DNA from: Sipunculus nudus
Lineage: Eukaryota; Annelida; Sipuncula; Golfingiida; Sipunculidae
Reading direction: 5' to 3'
DNA: 64,000 nucleotides
Assembly: GCA_026874595.1 (NCBI GenBank)
Contig: CM049310.1
Span: 32,679,558-32,743,557 of the forward strand
The position numbers were made by a program, and so were the translations under genes. The notes under the pieces are model-generated. The model searched no databases. It worked only from the letters and a program-made list of their open reading frames with translations, and was not told where the DNA came from. Shown one piece after another: positions 26,918-38,870 of this stretch; the stretch's first letter is position 1, and the number at the start of each line of letters is the position of its first letter.

Positions 26918-28590
26918 TCATAAGAGAGCATCAGGGAACAAAGACCAATTATGAGATGAAAAGCTTCATGAAAAACATAGTATTTTATTTTAGAACCTTT
27001 CACCTTGGGGCCAAGTGACATGTTATCTCCAATGGGTTGCTAGCCCCTTTTTGAATATTTTGAATATTACATATCTCCACACATGAGATCTGTCTATGAA
27101 GTTCATTCACTATGCACAATAGACCTTATCCCTGCACGGAGGTTGGTGAGGATGCTGCCCTTCCGGTCTTTGCCGAAGGCAGCTCGGCTCTTTTTCGTGG
27201 TAACCCCACGCAATTTAAAAACAACGCAAAAATCACTCACGACGGTGTGTACACTAAAAGTGATTTATTCTCATATCGGCAAGGTCACTGCGGGAATAAT
27301 TGACCTTTAACTTGAGGTGTAGCACAGTGCCATACGCAACGGGAGTTCAGATAACACTGAGGACAAATGTGGACCAACTTCCTTTTATAAGTATTAGATT
27401 GCCAAATATCAAGAAGCCCCAATATGCGGAAAAGATTGTAGCTGCCTTGATCTTGATCTTCGTCAGTCAGAATAAGCCGATAATTATCGTTTCATTAAAG
27501 ATCTTCTGTACTCTATATGCCCATTTATTATGTAAATTCACTAATACATGAGCTGAGGTTAAGCTGGACTGGCCTGCTTTTTACGGGGATGTTTGCCTGG
27601 GACCACATGTTCTTGTAGTAGACCACATGTTCCTGCAGTTGACTCAACTTAGGTAATACAAAACCTTCATGCTAATTTTACTCCGGGCTATATTGGCGGA
27701 TATTGAACAACTGTCCGTGACATCCTGGAATAAGATTGCACTCAGCTATTTCTTGGCAGCCTTGGACTTCCACAGAACAAACACTGCCAATACATACTCT
27801 TTGACAAAAGGATGAAAATTACTAACAGGGTCGATAAATGGAGCACGTGGACGGGACAGCACTAGACAGCTCGATATGAGTCTACAGAACTATACATAGG
27901 ACAGGGCCAGGTTATTCAAGATTTATTGCTTGGGACTGCTCCATGAAAAATCCAGCAATACATGGCTGAAAAGATAGAAAACTTTTAAAAGTAATTTACT
28001 TAGATATATACAGTATTACGAAAAGAATATATATGATTGGAGATATGTAAAATGAAATATGATTAATATTTACATTGTGAGGGGTGATATAACCCACCCA
28101 TCCCCAAACCGGGCCATCTATACAAAGATCTCGTGCGTCAACTTTGGATCATCATGAGGCCATGCAAAAACATTTACCTATGGAAAATATATACTACATG
28201 ATTATACACAATATACAAGTATATCAGTTGAACTATTTTGAGGTTTTGTCATTTGATTATTTTAAGCCATGACTGATGCCATAATTCAATCCAGACCAAA
28301 AGCAGTAATGCATAACGGATTTTTTTACTTGCGAATCGGACTTATCCTTCAAATATGGTCATCTACAACCACACCTATAGTGAATTCCCGCAAAAACTGT
28401 AGACATTTGTTCATGCAGTTTTCATCCAATATCCTAGGCTGTACAAGCTTTTTACAGATAATGTGCATGTTTAACAACAAATCAGTACTTCTTGAAATAT
28501 TTGTTTGCACTTGGTTTATTATTCTGCTTGCATGTAGAAACATTTTATATTGGTCCTATGGACAAGAGTTAATAACCATTAGTAAACTAG
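26041..28590. other. intergenic, no supported gene
   Basis: Contains a G-rich run (about 26820-26837) and an AT tract. The short frames at 27083-27551 and 28269-28673 have no recognisable domains. Confidence 0.5.
26870..26914. repeat. (AT)n microsatellite
   Basis: About 22 perfect TA units; frames across it are artefacts. Confidence 0.97.
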
Positions 28591-28734
28591 ACATTTCTTG
28601 GCACCGCAGGTGCCAGAATATCCCCAGACATAGTAGGCCCCCCGCCCCTTTAAGAATAGGCCCCCATTTTTAGCAGCATATACTGACACTTGGCAAGCAA
28701 TTATTGTTTCCTCAATCTATCAATCCACAACCTT

Positions 28735-29850
28735 TTTGAACATGTTGGTCCTGTGACCTTGACCTTTGACCTCATGACCCCAAAATCAATAGGGGTCTTG
28801 CTTTTTCAATGGGACATATATGAGTCAAGTTTGAAATCTATACATCAATAAAAGCAGGAATTATCATCCAGAAACTAATTTTTTGACAGATGGCTCCTGT
28901 GGCCTTGACCTTTGACCTTGTGACCCCAAAATTGATATTGATCATCCACTTTTATATATAAATCAATAAAGGTCAAGATTTATTGATGGGCCATATATAA
29001 GTCAGGTTTGAAATCCATATATTAATCCAAGCTTGAATTATCATCTCGGGAACTAATTTTTGGACAGATGGCTCCTGTGACCTTCACCTTTGATCTTGTG
29101 ACCTCAAAATTGATAGGGTTCTTCCTGTCTTGGCTGGTGAACTATATGTGCAAGATGAAATGTCTGAGATGAAATGTTTGGCTGAAAATGCATCCACAAT
29201 CTTTTTAAAGATGTGTCCTGAGACCTTGACCTTTGACCTCATGACCCCAAAATCAATTCGGGTCTTGCTTTTCCAATGGGACATATACAAGTCAAGTTTG
29301 AAATTCTTTACATCAATAAAAGCAAGAATTATCATCCAGAAACTAATTTTTGGACAGATGGCTCCTGTGACCTTCATCTTTGACCTTGTGACCTCAAAAT
29401 TGATAGGGTTCTTCCTGTCTTGGCAGGTGAACTATATGTGCAAGAAGAAAGATCTGAGATGAAATGTTTGGCTGAAAATGCATCCACATTTTGTTAAAGA
29501 TGTGTCCTGTGACCTTGACCTTTGACCTCATGACCCCAAAATCAATTGGGGTCTTGCTTTTCCAATGGGACATATACAAGTCAAGTTTGAAATCCATACA
29601 TCAATAAAAGAAGGAATTATCATCCAGAAACTAATTTTTGGACAGATGGCTCCTGTGACCTTCACCTTTGACCTTGTGACCTCAAAATTGATAGGGGTCT
29701 TCCACTCTTAGCAGGTGAACTATATGCACAAGATGAAAGATCTGAGATGAATTGTTTGGCTGTAAATGCATCCACAGTATCTTTTAAGAGGAAAGTCCAG
29801 TGACCTTGACCTTTGACCTCATGACCCTAGAACCTATAGGGTTCTTACTT
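28735..29850 (+). repeat. tandem array with gaccttgacctttgacc cores
   Basis: Repeated modules each contain a 'tgaccttgacctttgacc' word, a 'gggtcttgcttttccaatggg' word, and a 'ttatcatccagaaactaatt' word. In the regular part (29227, 29516, 29807) the spacing is about 290 bases. Copies have diverged. Small frames on both strands are by-products of the array. Confidence 0.85.
28760..29819. promoter_or_regulatory. five perfect DR1 motifs in the array
   Basis: TGACCT-T-TGACCT occurs exactly at 28760-28772, 28906-28918, 29227-29239, 29516-29528 and 29807-29819. Four of the five (all but 28906) are preceded without spacing by a further half-site or near half-site. This is the DR1 recognition pattern of RXR, HNF4 and COUP-TF receptors. 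Binding is inferred only. Confidence 0.4.
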
Positions 29851-30631
29851 TAGTGGTGGGCCATACATAAGTCACGTTTGAAATCCATATGGCTATCAAC
29901 ACTGGAGATATCATAAGAGGTGTGTGATTTTCACCAAATATGGACACATTAAAAGTGAAAGCCACTCTCATGGTAAAGGTCATGACCCAAATGTAAATAG
30001 ACCTCATCCCATAACACCATCTCTCTGCATGTGCATAATATGAAAGAAATCTGTCCATTAGTTTTCGCCTTATAATGCTCGAAGTACTGTCAAGTGGCAA
30101 TTTTTGGGGTATTAAACGGCGTAAAAACAAAAAAAAAAGGATAACAGGTGGCGCCATCTGTTTCCTGTACATGACATTACTATCCAAGATCTTCAGTCAA
30201 GTTGATTTTTGGACCAATCCATGCATCCCTTATTGAGATATTAATGATTTTGTGTGATTTTTACCGTATATGGCAATATTCAAGGTCGAAGCCACTCCCA
30301 TAGGAAAGGTCGTAACCCCAATTTAAATAACCATCATCCCATAACCCATATCTATGTATATGCATAATATAAAAGAAATCTGTCCATTTGTTTTTGACTT
30401 ATAATGCTCACAGTACTGTCAAGTGGCAATTTTGGGGGTATTAAACGGCACGAAAAATTTGTGTGATTTTCCCCAAAATTGGACCTATTCAAGGTCAAGG
30501 ACACTCTCCTAGTAAAGGTCATGACCTCATTTTAAATAGGCGTCGTCCTCTCACCCATATCTATACATATACCAAGTTTGGTAAAGATCCGTAAAATATA
30601 TTTTGAGTTATCGCGCCAACAAGATTTATAT

Positions 30632-30649
30632 GCGGCGGCGGCGGCGGCG
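30632..30649. repeat. (GCG)n trinucleotide run
   Basis: Six GCG units near the end of the family C element. The second copy has a shorter run at about 61303-61317. Confidence 0.95.
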
Positions 30650-30712
30650 GGACCGGTATGAAAACATAGTATCCCCCGACTTTGTCTGGGGTACAATAAC
30701 TAATATATTATA

Positions 30713-31275
30713 GACTGGTCCAGGCCAGGAAAAAACTGTCAATTTTTCCAGTCAAGGTTTTCTCAGTGGATTCTGGTAGTTTGAGACATGCTCTTAAAAA
30801 TAAGCTCTGGGGCCATCTTGAATTTTGCCTCAATTCAATATGGCCGCCAAAATACTAATATGGCCGCCAAAATAACAAAAATGTTATCTTGAAGAACCCC
30901 ATCAGGTGAAATGCAGATTTTTTCCCACTTATTTTTGATGATAATAGCCAATGAACATGACTAAATTAGTTGGTTGCCACAGCAGAACGCCATTGGTGGT
31001 TAAATCGAATATGGCCGCGGGGCCCACCACGCTTTTTGGAAAAATAGCTATATCTCCTGTTCTGGCAGAGATATGGCTATAAATTTGGTGTCTTGCCCTA
31101 GGTTTTCAGGGGTGTGGAATCCAAATATGTCATCAGATTCAAAATTAGGTCATGAGGTTAATTCAAGATTGCCGCCAATGGCGATGTCTATAACATGCTC
31201 AATAATGTTTCCCATATTCTACAGCAGTTACAAAAGTAATTCTAGGGCTGAGACATAGATTTTCAGGGTCAAGGA
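30713..31275 (+). repeat. left terminal inverted repeat
   Basis: Matches the reverse complement of 36425-37143 from the tip through words such as ttttccagtcaaggttttct, gctctggggccatcttgaat and cccaccacgctttttgg, to ttttcagggtcaag at the inner end. The right arm has an extra 183-bp insertion and an expanded TA run. Confidence 0.9.
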
Positions 31276-31595
31276 ATACGTTCCGTTACTTTCAGCAACA
31301 ATATCTTCAACTGGTGCCTGTAATCCAAAATGGCTGCCTTATTCAGCCTCGCTTTAATGAGTGGTAGCAGATGTAGAGTCAGGACCTTTATCCTCTGCAC
31401 TCAGACAGAAGATATATGTTCTGTAAGAGAATCTCTTCACAGAAACTAATCTCAGGTCTATTTTCAGATTATATGAATCCATTCCACAGTGAAGACAATG
31501 ACGAGCCCCTAATCCAGATTCAGTGAATCTGTAGTTCAAAGTTTACAAAGACTTTGGAGTGTGTTTTATCTTTGTGACTGCCAGATTATTCCAAT

Positions 31596-32288
31596 ATGGC
31601 ACTGACACCATTTATTCGTCCCAAAGTAACCGACAAGGGGAGATGCAGTCTTTACAATGAACCCACCAAGGACAATGAGGACACTGCAGATGTGGGACCC
31701 AGTGGATTGCAGTCTTTTCTGGCCTATGCTGATAGATGGGCTGGTATTGACGACATATTATGCTCCCAGCCACCATATGTTGAATTTAGATTAGCAAGAC
31801 CACGGTTGTCTGGGGACCACAATCACAATATCATTGTTCATAAAAGCTGCTGGATCAATTTTCGAACAAGGTTGAATCGATTCAAGGCAGACACCCCCCA
31901 ACAGGGTACCAGTACTGCAGAGGAGGTTCCAGAACAAACTGAGCAAGCTGAAGTTCTCCCATACCGAATCCGAAGGGGATCATTAGAGAAGGAAAAACTA
32001 TGTTTTGTGTGTGACATAGAGACTAAAGATGATTTGAAACCTTTCAATGATGGTGGCCTGGGACGATGCTCAGAGGAGAATGCTTTCAGTAAAATGAAAC
32101 ATTCCATGGACTTGAAAATGAAGGATGAGAAAAACAAGTATCATGCTGCAGCAAAGCGACTAGTCACTACGACGTGTTTGCGCTTGATCTTTACTACCAT
32201 AAGACGTGCTACGATAACTTTACCTACGTGTTTAGCAAGAAGCAGCCAACTACAAGGACTGAAAAATAGGAGAGATCGCAGTTTGTAG
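31596..32288 (+). pseudogene. N-terminal part of transposon gene, frameshifted
   Basis: Starts with ATG directly after the left TIR. The first about 190 codons look genuine, with a Cys/His pattern (HKSCWINF near residues 83-90, then CFVC) typical of zinc-binding N-terminal modules in this protein type. Near 32170 the frame breaks. The next frame carries a second His-Lys-x-Cys motif (around 32195-32230), so the annotated last about 40 residues are out of frame and the true frame continues past this ORF. Further stops at about 32260 and 32434 break it again. Function is probably DNA binding; this is inference from the metal-binding pattern only. Confidence 0.65.
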
Positions 32289-32436
32289 TCATGGACAGAT
32301 TTTCCACCTGTTTCAACACAATGTTATCAAGGACCAAGAGGCTTTTTTTCTGACCGAGCTGTTAGAATATATCAAAGAGCTTAGCGGCGAGAATGACCTT
32401 TACGACCCACCAATCACAAAAACGGCCACTCTTTAG

Positions 32437-33357
32437 TTGAGGCTGTCAGAGAAATTCGGAAATTCCATTGAATTTCATGAGATTGGAAAAAGGCTTGTGG
32501 TACATACCATAAACCCATTAACATATTCTGCAGCTACAATTAAAGACCATGGTCTCCGGGAAAGTGATCTGACAAAAGCATTTGCAAAGCTTATCCGTCG
32601 CAAGGTATCACAGAGAGAAGCAGTCAAGTGGCTTTTGGAAGCACACGAACTGTTCAGCCTGCTTGATAGGCAGAAACCCCCTCAGTGCATATATAATGCC
32701 ATCTGTTGGTCAATCAATCCTCGGAGACCAACAAATGCACTGGAATATGTGACAGTTCCCAGGAAGGCAGGGGCAGAGAAAATCTCAGCATGCAGACCAA
32801 GTTGGGAAAAGCTCATTACTGATCAACGATTACCATTAGGAACTGCTTTGAGTCTCACAATACACCGCATCACCGGTAGTAAGGAGAAAACCACTCTTTT
32901 GAACCGATGTGGAGTTGGTATCCCGTATACAGATGTCCGTGACCTTAATAACAAATGGGCTAAGTCTGTCACCATGCAGCATAAGCAGATGCTGCCGCCT
33001 GGTTTTATCAAGGGTCGGAGCGTACACGTAACATTTGACAACTCAGATGGAAAACAACAGAAGCTAACAGGAGCACACACTTCGCATCACACGACTGGTA
33101 CAATATTTCAGACTAGACAGTCAAATGAAGATGCTGTTGCCAGTGCTACTCAAAAGCAATCAGAGGTGTCGAACATCATAGACAATGAGAAGCCTGACTA
33201 TGGATCATTCAAAATCCCCAAACGCAGGACACCACCTCCATCATTTCCTGAGATTAAAGATGAGTACAAGGACTCAACAGTCTTATCAGAAGCAATGGAA
33301 CGTAATTGCCTAGATTTTGCTAGCTGCAGTCGGAGACCATTGCCTAGAAGGACATGA
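32437..33357 (+). pseudogene. central part 1 of transposon gene
   Basis: About 306 open codons in frame 1, reading into the upstream segment across a single TAG (32434-32436). No catalytic motif is recognised. The reading frame is lost at the 3' end and continues, by similarity of style, in another frame through about 33490 before another stop. It links the zinc-binding N-terminal part to the following segment of the same protein. Confidence 0.6.
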
Positions 33358-33508
33358 TCTTCAGGTAGACAGGGATGAACTAGGTCCAGTTGTTTCATGG
33401 ACTTCATTTATGAAAAATGTGACAAACTGCTCGACCACCAGATGCAAGCTTGAGTATCTTCCAGTTGTTGTTCCATTGCCATAAGGGGACAATGTAATCA
33501 AATAGTAA

Positions 33509-34303
33509 ATGGACATGATAGTTCAAGTGACAGATGATCTTGAACAAGATTATATCTTTGCACACACAGATGAGGCAATCAACAGCAAGATGTTGATAAT
33601 ATCCTGGCTCAATCTAGAAAGGTATGATAAGATCATACCCCTCATGGGTGGTTTACACACAATTCTGGTGAGCCTTAAGATCCTGTGTAAGAAGTACGTC
33701 TTTCTCGGTTTCGGTGATTGGTGGGTTGACAGTGGAGCAATGGCCGATGGCTCTGTGGCTAAAGCACTAGAAGGTCGCCATTATGCAAGGAGTGTTCGCC
33801 TGTACAAGCAGTCCTTTGAGACACTACTTAGGCTCCGAATCAAGTCAGATGACGTCAGCAACAAACTGGACCAGGATACGAGACAAGCAATTGCCGCGCT
33901 GAGGTACAACCTTTGTGCTGAAAATCTCCAATCTCTGCTTGGCCTGCCTAGATTCAAAGATATATGCTCGTCACTACAGACGTCTGAAGGCACACAAGCG
34001 AAAATGATGGTAGAGTACCTCAAGGATGTATCTGCTTTGCTCTGTCTCATTATGACGTTCCGGGAAAAATCTATTGAGACTCACATGGCAGCTGAACGTG
34101 CGCTACTGCCAAGGTGCTTTGCTTTCGGACACATACATTATGCAAGATACCTCACATTCCAGCATGTCAACCTGCACAATGTGAAGATCAATCACAAGGA
34201 CGCCTGGGAGGACCTAGTACAAAATGGATTTGGAGGGTCCTTATCGGGGGCCTTTTTCTACCGTCCACGGAGATCTGATCACGGAGACAACAATCAACCG
34301 TGA
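33509..34303 (+). pseudogene. central part 2 of transposon gene
   Basis: About 264 open codons in frame 2. It contains a MGGLHTILVSLKIL segment followed by a conserved-looking WVDSGAMADGSVAKALEGRHYARSV-type stretch (positions about 46-90 of the frame). I recognise this arrangement (GG-x-H then a Gly-Arg-His-Tyr motif) as typical of the multi-copy uncharacterised invertebrate proteins mentioned for this element. Function is not known. The frame shifts near 34250, where the next frame takes over. Confidence 0.65.
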
Positions 34304-34727
34304 GGTAAAGGTAAGAGGAAGTCCTATGCAGGATGGATACAGCACCTGTGAGCAGACAACAGATACTTTTATAAAGACTAGCCATATAATGACAAAGGTT
34401 AGAGCTACACTGAAAGAAAGGTAAGACAATCTGACGTCTTCAACTCATAAAGAGATAAACATCGGCGCACGAAGACAGCATGACAATATGGATTCTACAC
34501 TAGTACTACACTGGAAGGGCTGTTATCATCTACAGAAGCGGGAGAAAAACAGTACTTTGTTGACAGCAGACTCAAGGCCACAAGAGAAGACAGGACAAAC
34601 TTCTTTGCGAGGAAGCACCAAAAAATGTCTTTGGTTTATTGATGGAATGGCAGCTGTCAAGATTATCCCCCTAAACAGCTTTTGGGGAGTATGCAGATGC
34701 CCTGTTGGAGTTCTGCTTGCCTCATAG
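34224..34727 (+). pseudogene. linker part of transposon gene, broken
   Basis: Frame 0 is open at 34224-34424 and 34488-34727, with a stop between. It starts by overlapping the previous segment and ends by overlapping the nuclease-like segment that starts at 34705. It is best read as the same gene after a frameshift. No motif is recognised. Confidence 0.45.
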
Positions 34728-35706
34728 TAAATACAAGCCACTGGCTCTGGGAATAATAATTAATTCCTATGACACAGCTACAACCAAGGAATTAACTCAA
34801 ATTCGCCGTGGTACTGCTGGCCGAAGAATCCACATCACCAGCCCTGAGCAAAGTATGCATAATGGCAAAGACTGGGATATGTTTCTGCACAATTCTGAAA
34901 ACAAAACAGAATTGTTCAGATTTCAGGTGAATTACTACAAGTCAGATGCCGTCAGATCCAATCTTAGACTCCCTCTTACCGTGACAGAGGAGAAAACCTG
35001 GCTGCTGACAAATGCAAGCATGGACGATTTAGAACCTTGTAACCACATTGAAGCAGATACAAGGCTGGTGCTACACACCTCGATGTGCAAAGATCCATTG
35101 ATAATCAGAGCCATTGACACGGACATCATGGTCCTCCTGTGCTATGCTTATTCTTCCTGCAAGCCACCACATAAATGGCTTATGACGGTAGATCATCGCT
35201 ACATTAGCATCAGTAAAGTAGCTGATCAATTTGGAGATCAAGTTTTCCAAATTCTTCCTGCATACCAAAGTATCACTGGCTGTGATACCACCTCATACCC
35301 GTACGGTATTGGTAAGATCAAGCCAATCAAGAAGATGCCGCAACAGGACAAGTCCTACCTCCTCTCTGAACTTGGAAAGTCAGTTGACTTAGTTCAGGAC
35401 ACTTTCAAAGCTATGCATTTATTCCGAGAATCCTACATGGAAACCCGGATCAGAATGTACAACAAGAAAAAGGTGAAGTCAAGCATGAGCATCCTGCCCG
35501 ACGAACACAGCACCAATGAACATATCAAGAGGAGTGACTTGCAGGCATTCTTATGGTATCAGTGTCTCAAAACTACCATTGAGTATCCTGAACTTACAGA
35601 TAGAGGTTGGCAGAGAACGGAAGGGCGTATTCGACCAGTATGGCTCACATGTCCACAACTTCCACCCAGACATTCCAAGAAATTAGCCTCAAAGAACAGA
35701 ACCAAG
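34705..35706 (+). pseudogene. XPG/FEN-like nuclease segment of transposon gene
   Basis: 334 open codons up to a perfect donor (AAG|GTAAGT at 35707). Motifs in XPG/FEN order are an EADT box (residues 116-119; FEN1-type enzymes have EAEA), AIDTDIMVL (136-144; like the SEDMD-x-L box) and ITGCDTTS (190-197; like LLGCDY) followed by GIGK (201-204; like the GIGP helix-hairpin start). The acidic residues expected to bind metal (E116, D118, D138, D140, D194) are present. The family role would be structure-specific DNA cleavage; here it is presumably tied to transposition. Its upstream partners are broken, so this copy is probably inactive. The assignment rests on motif order only. Confidence 0.6.
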
Positions 35707-36022
35707 GTAAGTCACAAAATACAGCTTCTTAACCATGGTATTTCTAAGAAACTAATGTCAAAACCTGTGCCCATTAGTAATACCAAATGTTATCCCGCCT
35801 ATGATGCAGACAAGGAAAAAACAACTGAAGACACTGGCAGTGAGCAGCAACCTTGTAAAACGGAGCAAGATAACTTCCAAGCCCAGAGGAGCATCAAGGG
35901 CTAGGGGTAAAGAAGGGCAAAAACAAAGAGGGGTACGTAGGTTACTTAGAGACTTTCACAGAAAATTAGACAATGAACCTAAAGATTAGATGATCAGTCT
36001 GAGATTCATATTTTATTTTCAG

Positions 36023-36268
36023 GTTATCCCGACTATGAGAATGATGCAGATGGGATCGCAGGAACAACCTCTACCTCGGCAGGAAATCACTGCAGGCCTC
36101 AGATATGAACAATCAAGAGCGGGTGACCACGGATTCTTCGGATATGATGAAATTTCCGATATTGAGTCTAGTGACATTGGACCAGCACCTAATACTTCAT
36201 CAAACGTTTGTGAAATGGATTCGCTGAACGAGAGTAACATTTATAGTGACTTGGATATCAGTGAATAA
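36023..36268 (+). pseudogene. last exon of transposon gene, acidic tail
   Basis: Follows a 316-base GT-AG intron (35707-36022, acceptor ttttattttcag) in phase 0 with the nuclease-like segment. The exon gives 81 codons ending in an Asp/Glu/Ser-rich tail (for example SDIESSDIG and IYSDLDISE) before TAA. The inner end of the right TIR begins about 150 bases further on. Confidence 0.55.
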
Positions 36269-36424
36269 GGAGAAAATTCATGATATGTATGGAACCTTTC
36301 CGGCTCTCAAATACTGTTCGGCCTAACCAGGCAGCCATGTTTTTTTCCGGTTAAATTTGGTTAAGGACCCATGTGTTTCATGATACAAGTATTGGTTAAA
36401 TGACAGTAAAAAGTGGATGAACAG

Positions 36425-37143
36425 TTTTCTTGACCCTGAAAACCTATATCTTGTCCCAATAATTAATTGTGACCTGCTACAGCAAAAGCGGGAATAAGTC
36501 GCTGCACCGACTCAAGGGCATGTCTTTACAGTTAGTCCATTTCAATATTCTCAGTACATTATGAAAAAAAATAAATCTATTTCTTCCGTTGTTTCAGGCA
36601 TGTCTTTAACACTTTCCGTCTATGCGACTTATTCTGGGTTTTGCTGGAGCAAGTCAATTTTTTGTAACTGTTGAACTGTGAACAGATTATGGACATTGCC
36701 GTTTACGGCCATCTTGAATTTACCTCATGACCTACTAAACTAATTTCAATCTGATGGCAAATTTGGATTCCTCACTCCTGAAAACCTAGGACTAGACATC
36801 AAATTTTTATAGCCATATCTCTGCCAGAACAGTATATATATATATCTATTTTCCAAAAAGCGTGGTGGGCCCGGCGGCCATATTGGACTTAACCACCTAT
36901 GGCGTTCTGCTGTAGCAACCAACTAACTGGGTCTTGTTCATTGGCTATTATCATCACAAATTTGTCGGAAAAATCTGCATTTCACCTGATATGGTTCTTC
37001 AAGATAACATTTTAGTTATTTTGGCGGCCATATTGAATGAGGCAAAATTCAAGATGGCCCCAGAGCTTATTCTAAAGAGCATGGGTCCACTGAGAAAACC
37101 TTGACTGGAAAAATTAGCAGTTTTTTCCTGGCCTGGACCTGTC
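36425..37143 (-). repeat. right terminal inverted repeat
   Basis: Inverted partner of 30713-31275. It is longer because of an 183-bp palindromic insertion (36473-36655) and a short TA expansion (about 36833-36845). Confidence 0.9.
36473..36655. mobile_element. small palindrome-ended insertion (MITE-like)
   Basis: The outer arms, 36473-36502 and 36624-36655, are inverted copies sharing agcaaaa and gaataagtcgc. It is absent from the left TIR. Two direct ggcatgtcttta words sit inside. No coding content. Confidence 0.6.
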
Positions 37144-37147
37144 TATA

Positions 37148-38870
37148 AGTATCAATGCTCCATTCATTGAAAGTTTCATTTGAACAGAGTTAAAACAGCC
37201 TTGTTTGAACTATCGAGAAAATCTTGCAGTGGTTTATTGAAACATCCAACAATACCCAGACGTGCTCATTAACATCCTTCAAATCTGTTTAAGAAACGCC
37301 TGAGAGACATAAACGAAACCTGATAAAGCCACCATGGGTCGCGAAAGGTTTAAGATGTAGGTCTGACAGTACTGATAGTCGACACTTAAGTTCAAGAGAC
37401 GGTTTCCTCACTATATACGCGCCTAATACAGCCACTGTTTATACTTTTGTTTAAACTGACAAAAGGGCACATGGCAAATTTAAGATTATCTTTCCTCTGT
37501 TGAGAGGCACTACATGAAAATAATTAAATCGCCTTGCTTTTAAAACCTGCGTTCAGAGGTTGGTCTTTTACACAGACACAAAGTGGCGATCCACTAAAAG
37601 AGCCCTAAATTCATCTAGACGTGGATGTGTGGGTTCAATCAATTACGTTAAACAGTCTTTGGCAGAGCAACGATACATTAACAGAACGCGAACTAAAACA
37701 TGAGCACCATTTCTTTATTTTAAAACAGTACTGACAACTGTGCTTTTTCATCGTTTAATCGTGAAGTATGTGTGCGTTTCAGTCTGGGCAACAGATTATC
37801 AAGGTCCCATTATAAAGTCAATTTCAATATTTCAGTTTCTGTGTTGAACAATAAATCACAAACAACCATGGATACTCAATTTTCTTACATTTATAATGCT
37901 GCTTTCCAAGGCACTAGAACTGAATTACATAAATGCAAATACCAATTCACAGTTCCCGATATTTTACTGGCAAACTTTGCGAAATGACTATGGTTGTAAT
38001 GAATTAAACAACCATACTGGCAAACAAATCCAAATCACTGACTCGTATACTTCATTGATGAGATTCTCATCTTCAAATTACATGCTAGATGAATAAACAA
38101 AACTTAACTACATATTTGTGCATTAAATGACCAGAACTGTGAACACCTGCAAAATTTATGACCTGGCAAGTACAATGAAATGGGCTTTTATACAAACTAA
38201 ATAGATGTGCATTCTAATGAACTGTTCAACATACACACTCCACCACACACACAAAACAATACAATAACAGCAATGCTCACATTACGGGCAGCAGTTAGAT
38301 AACAAATATTTAAGTTCTTGAAAGAAATATTATGCATGACACCAGTTATATCCCGAGACAGTGTCTATAGTCCGTTTCATCCCCTCATGTCCACCTGTTT
38401 CTTGCTATGAAATTTTTATCAGTTACATGCATGTCAAGGGAAACAATTATAGCGTAAAGGATAATGGGACCTAACTTTAAAAGGGTAATAAATACCTAAC
38501 TTAAACCTTATTTAAGAAACCAAATTATTTTAAAATGTGAGAATTCAGTCTACATTTTACAACATATCAAACCCACTTATGGCGGTCAAGGTCATTGATC
38601 ACATGCTAAAACAGCCTCAATTGACAGCAGATGATTGGATGATGTCATGTAAACACTCCAAAAAATATAACCAGCTAAAACAAAGATGGATATTATACTC
38701 ATGCAGGGGCACATCATATCTGCCAGGTCAGTATGAAGAAACTAAAATGTTGTGGAACTTCAACTATGGATTTATTGTAAAATTCTTAATTGCCATATTA
38801 GGTTGTCACTTCCATTTGTAGATTCTAGGAAATAATTGAAAATATAAACTTTTAAGAAAATTATCTACAT
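37148..38870. other. intergenic, nothing supported
   Basis: No recognisable gene or repeat; a few small open frames without domains. Confidence 0.5.

Larger units (their letters stand above)
28591..30693 (+). mobile_element. non-coding interspersed element, family C copy 1
   Basis: Begins with a hairpin (ggcacc gca ggtgcc) followed by tatccccagaca. It ends tttgtctggggtaca, so the tips are inverted relative to each other (TATCCCCAGACA against TGTACCCCAGACA). The second copy at 59755-61362 starts with the same hairpin and ends the same way. Internally it holds a tandem array (28735-29850), then blocks ending with a (GCG)n run. No transposase or other coding capacity is seen, so it looks like a non-autonomous DNA element. 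Exact ends and target duplication are uncertain. Confidence 0.6.
30709..37147 (+). mobile_element. long-TIR DNA transposon with XPG/FEN-like gene (Academ-like?)
   Basis: Flanked by TATA on both sides (30709-30712, 37144-37147), which could be a 4-bp target duplication. The tips are GACTGGTCCAGG and, inverted, GACAGGTCCAGG. The inverted repeats match for well over 500 bases. Between them lies a plus-strand gene region (31596-36268) now split over several frames. The encoded protein belongs to a type found as many uncharacterised copies in invertebrate genomes. Its last third has the XPG/FEN nuclease motif order. An XPG-like nuclease together with TIRs and a 3-4 bp duplication fits my recollection of the Academ superfamily; I could not test this. 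The copy is non-functional as read, because of frameshifts and stops. Confidence 0.8.

Noticed and set aside
29084-29597. Several frames over the TGACCTTTGACC array
   Set aside because: They repeat with the tandem unit and lie on both strands; by-products of the array.
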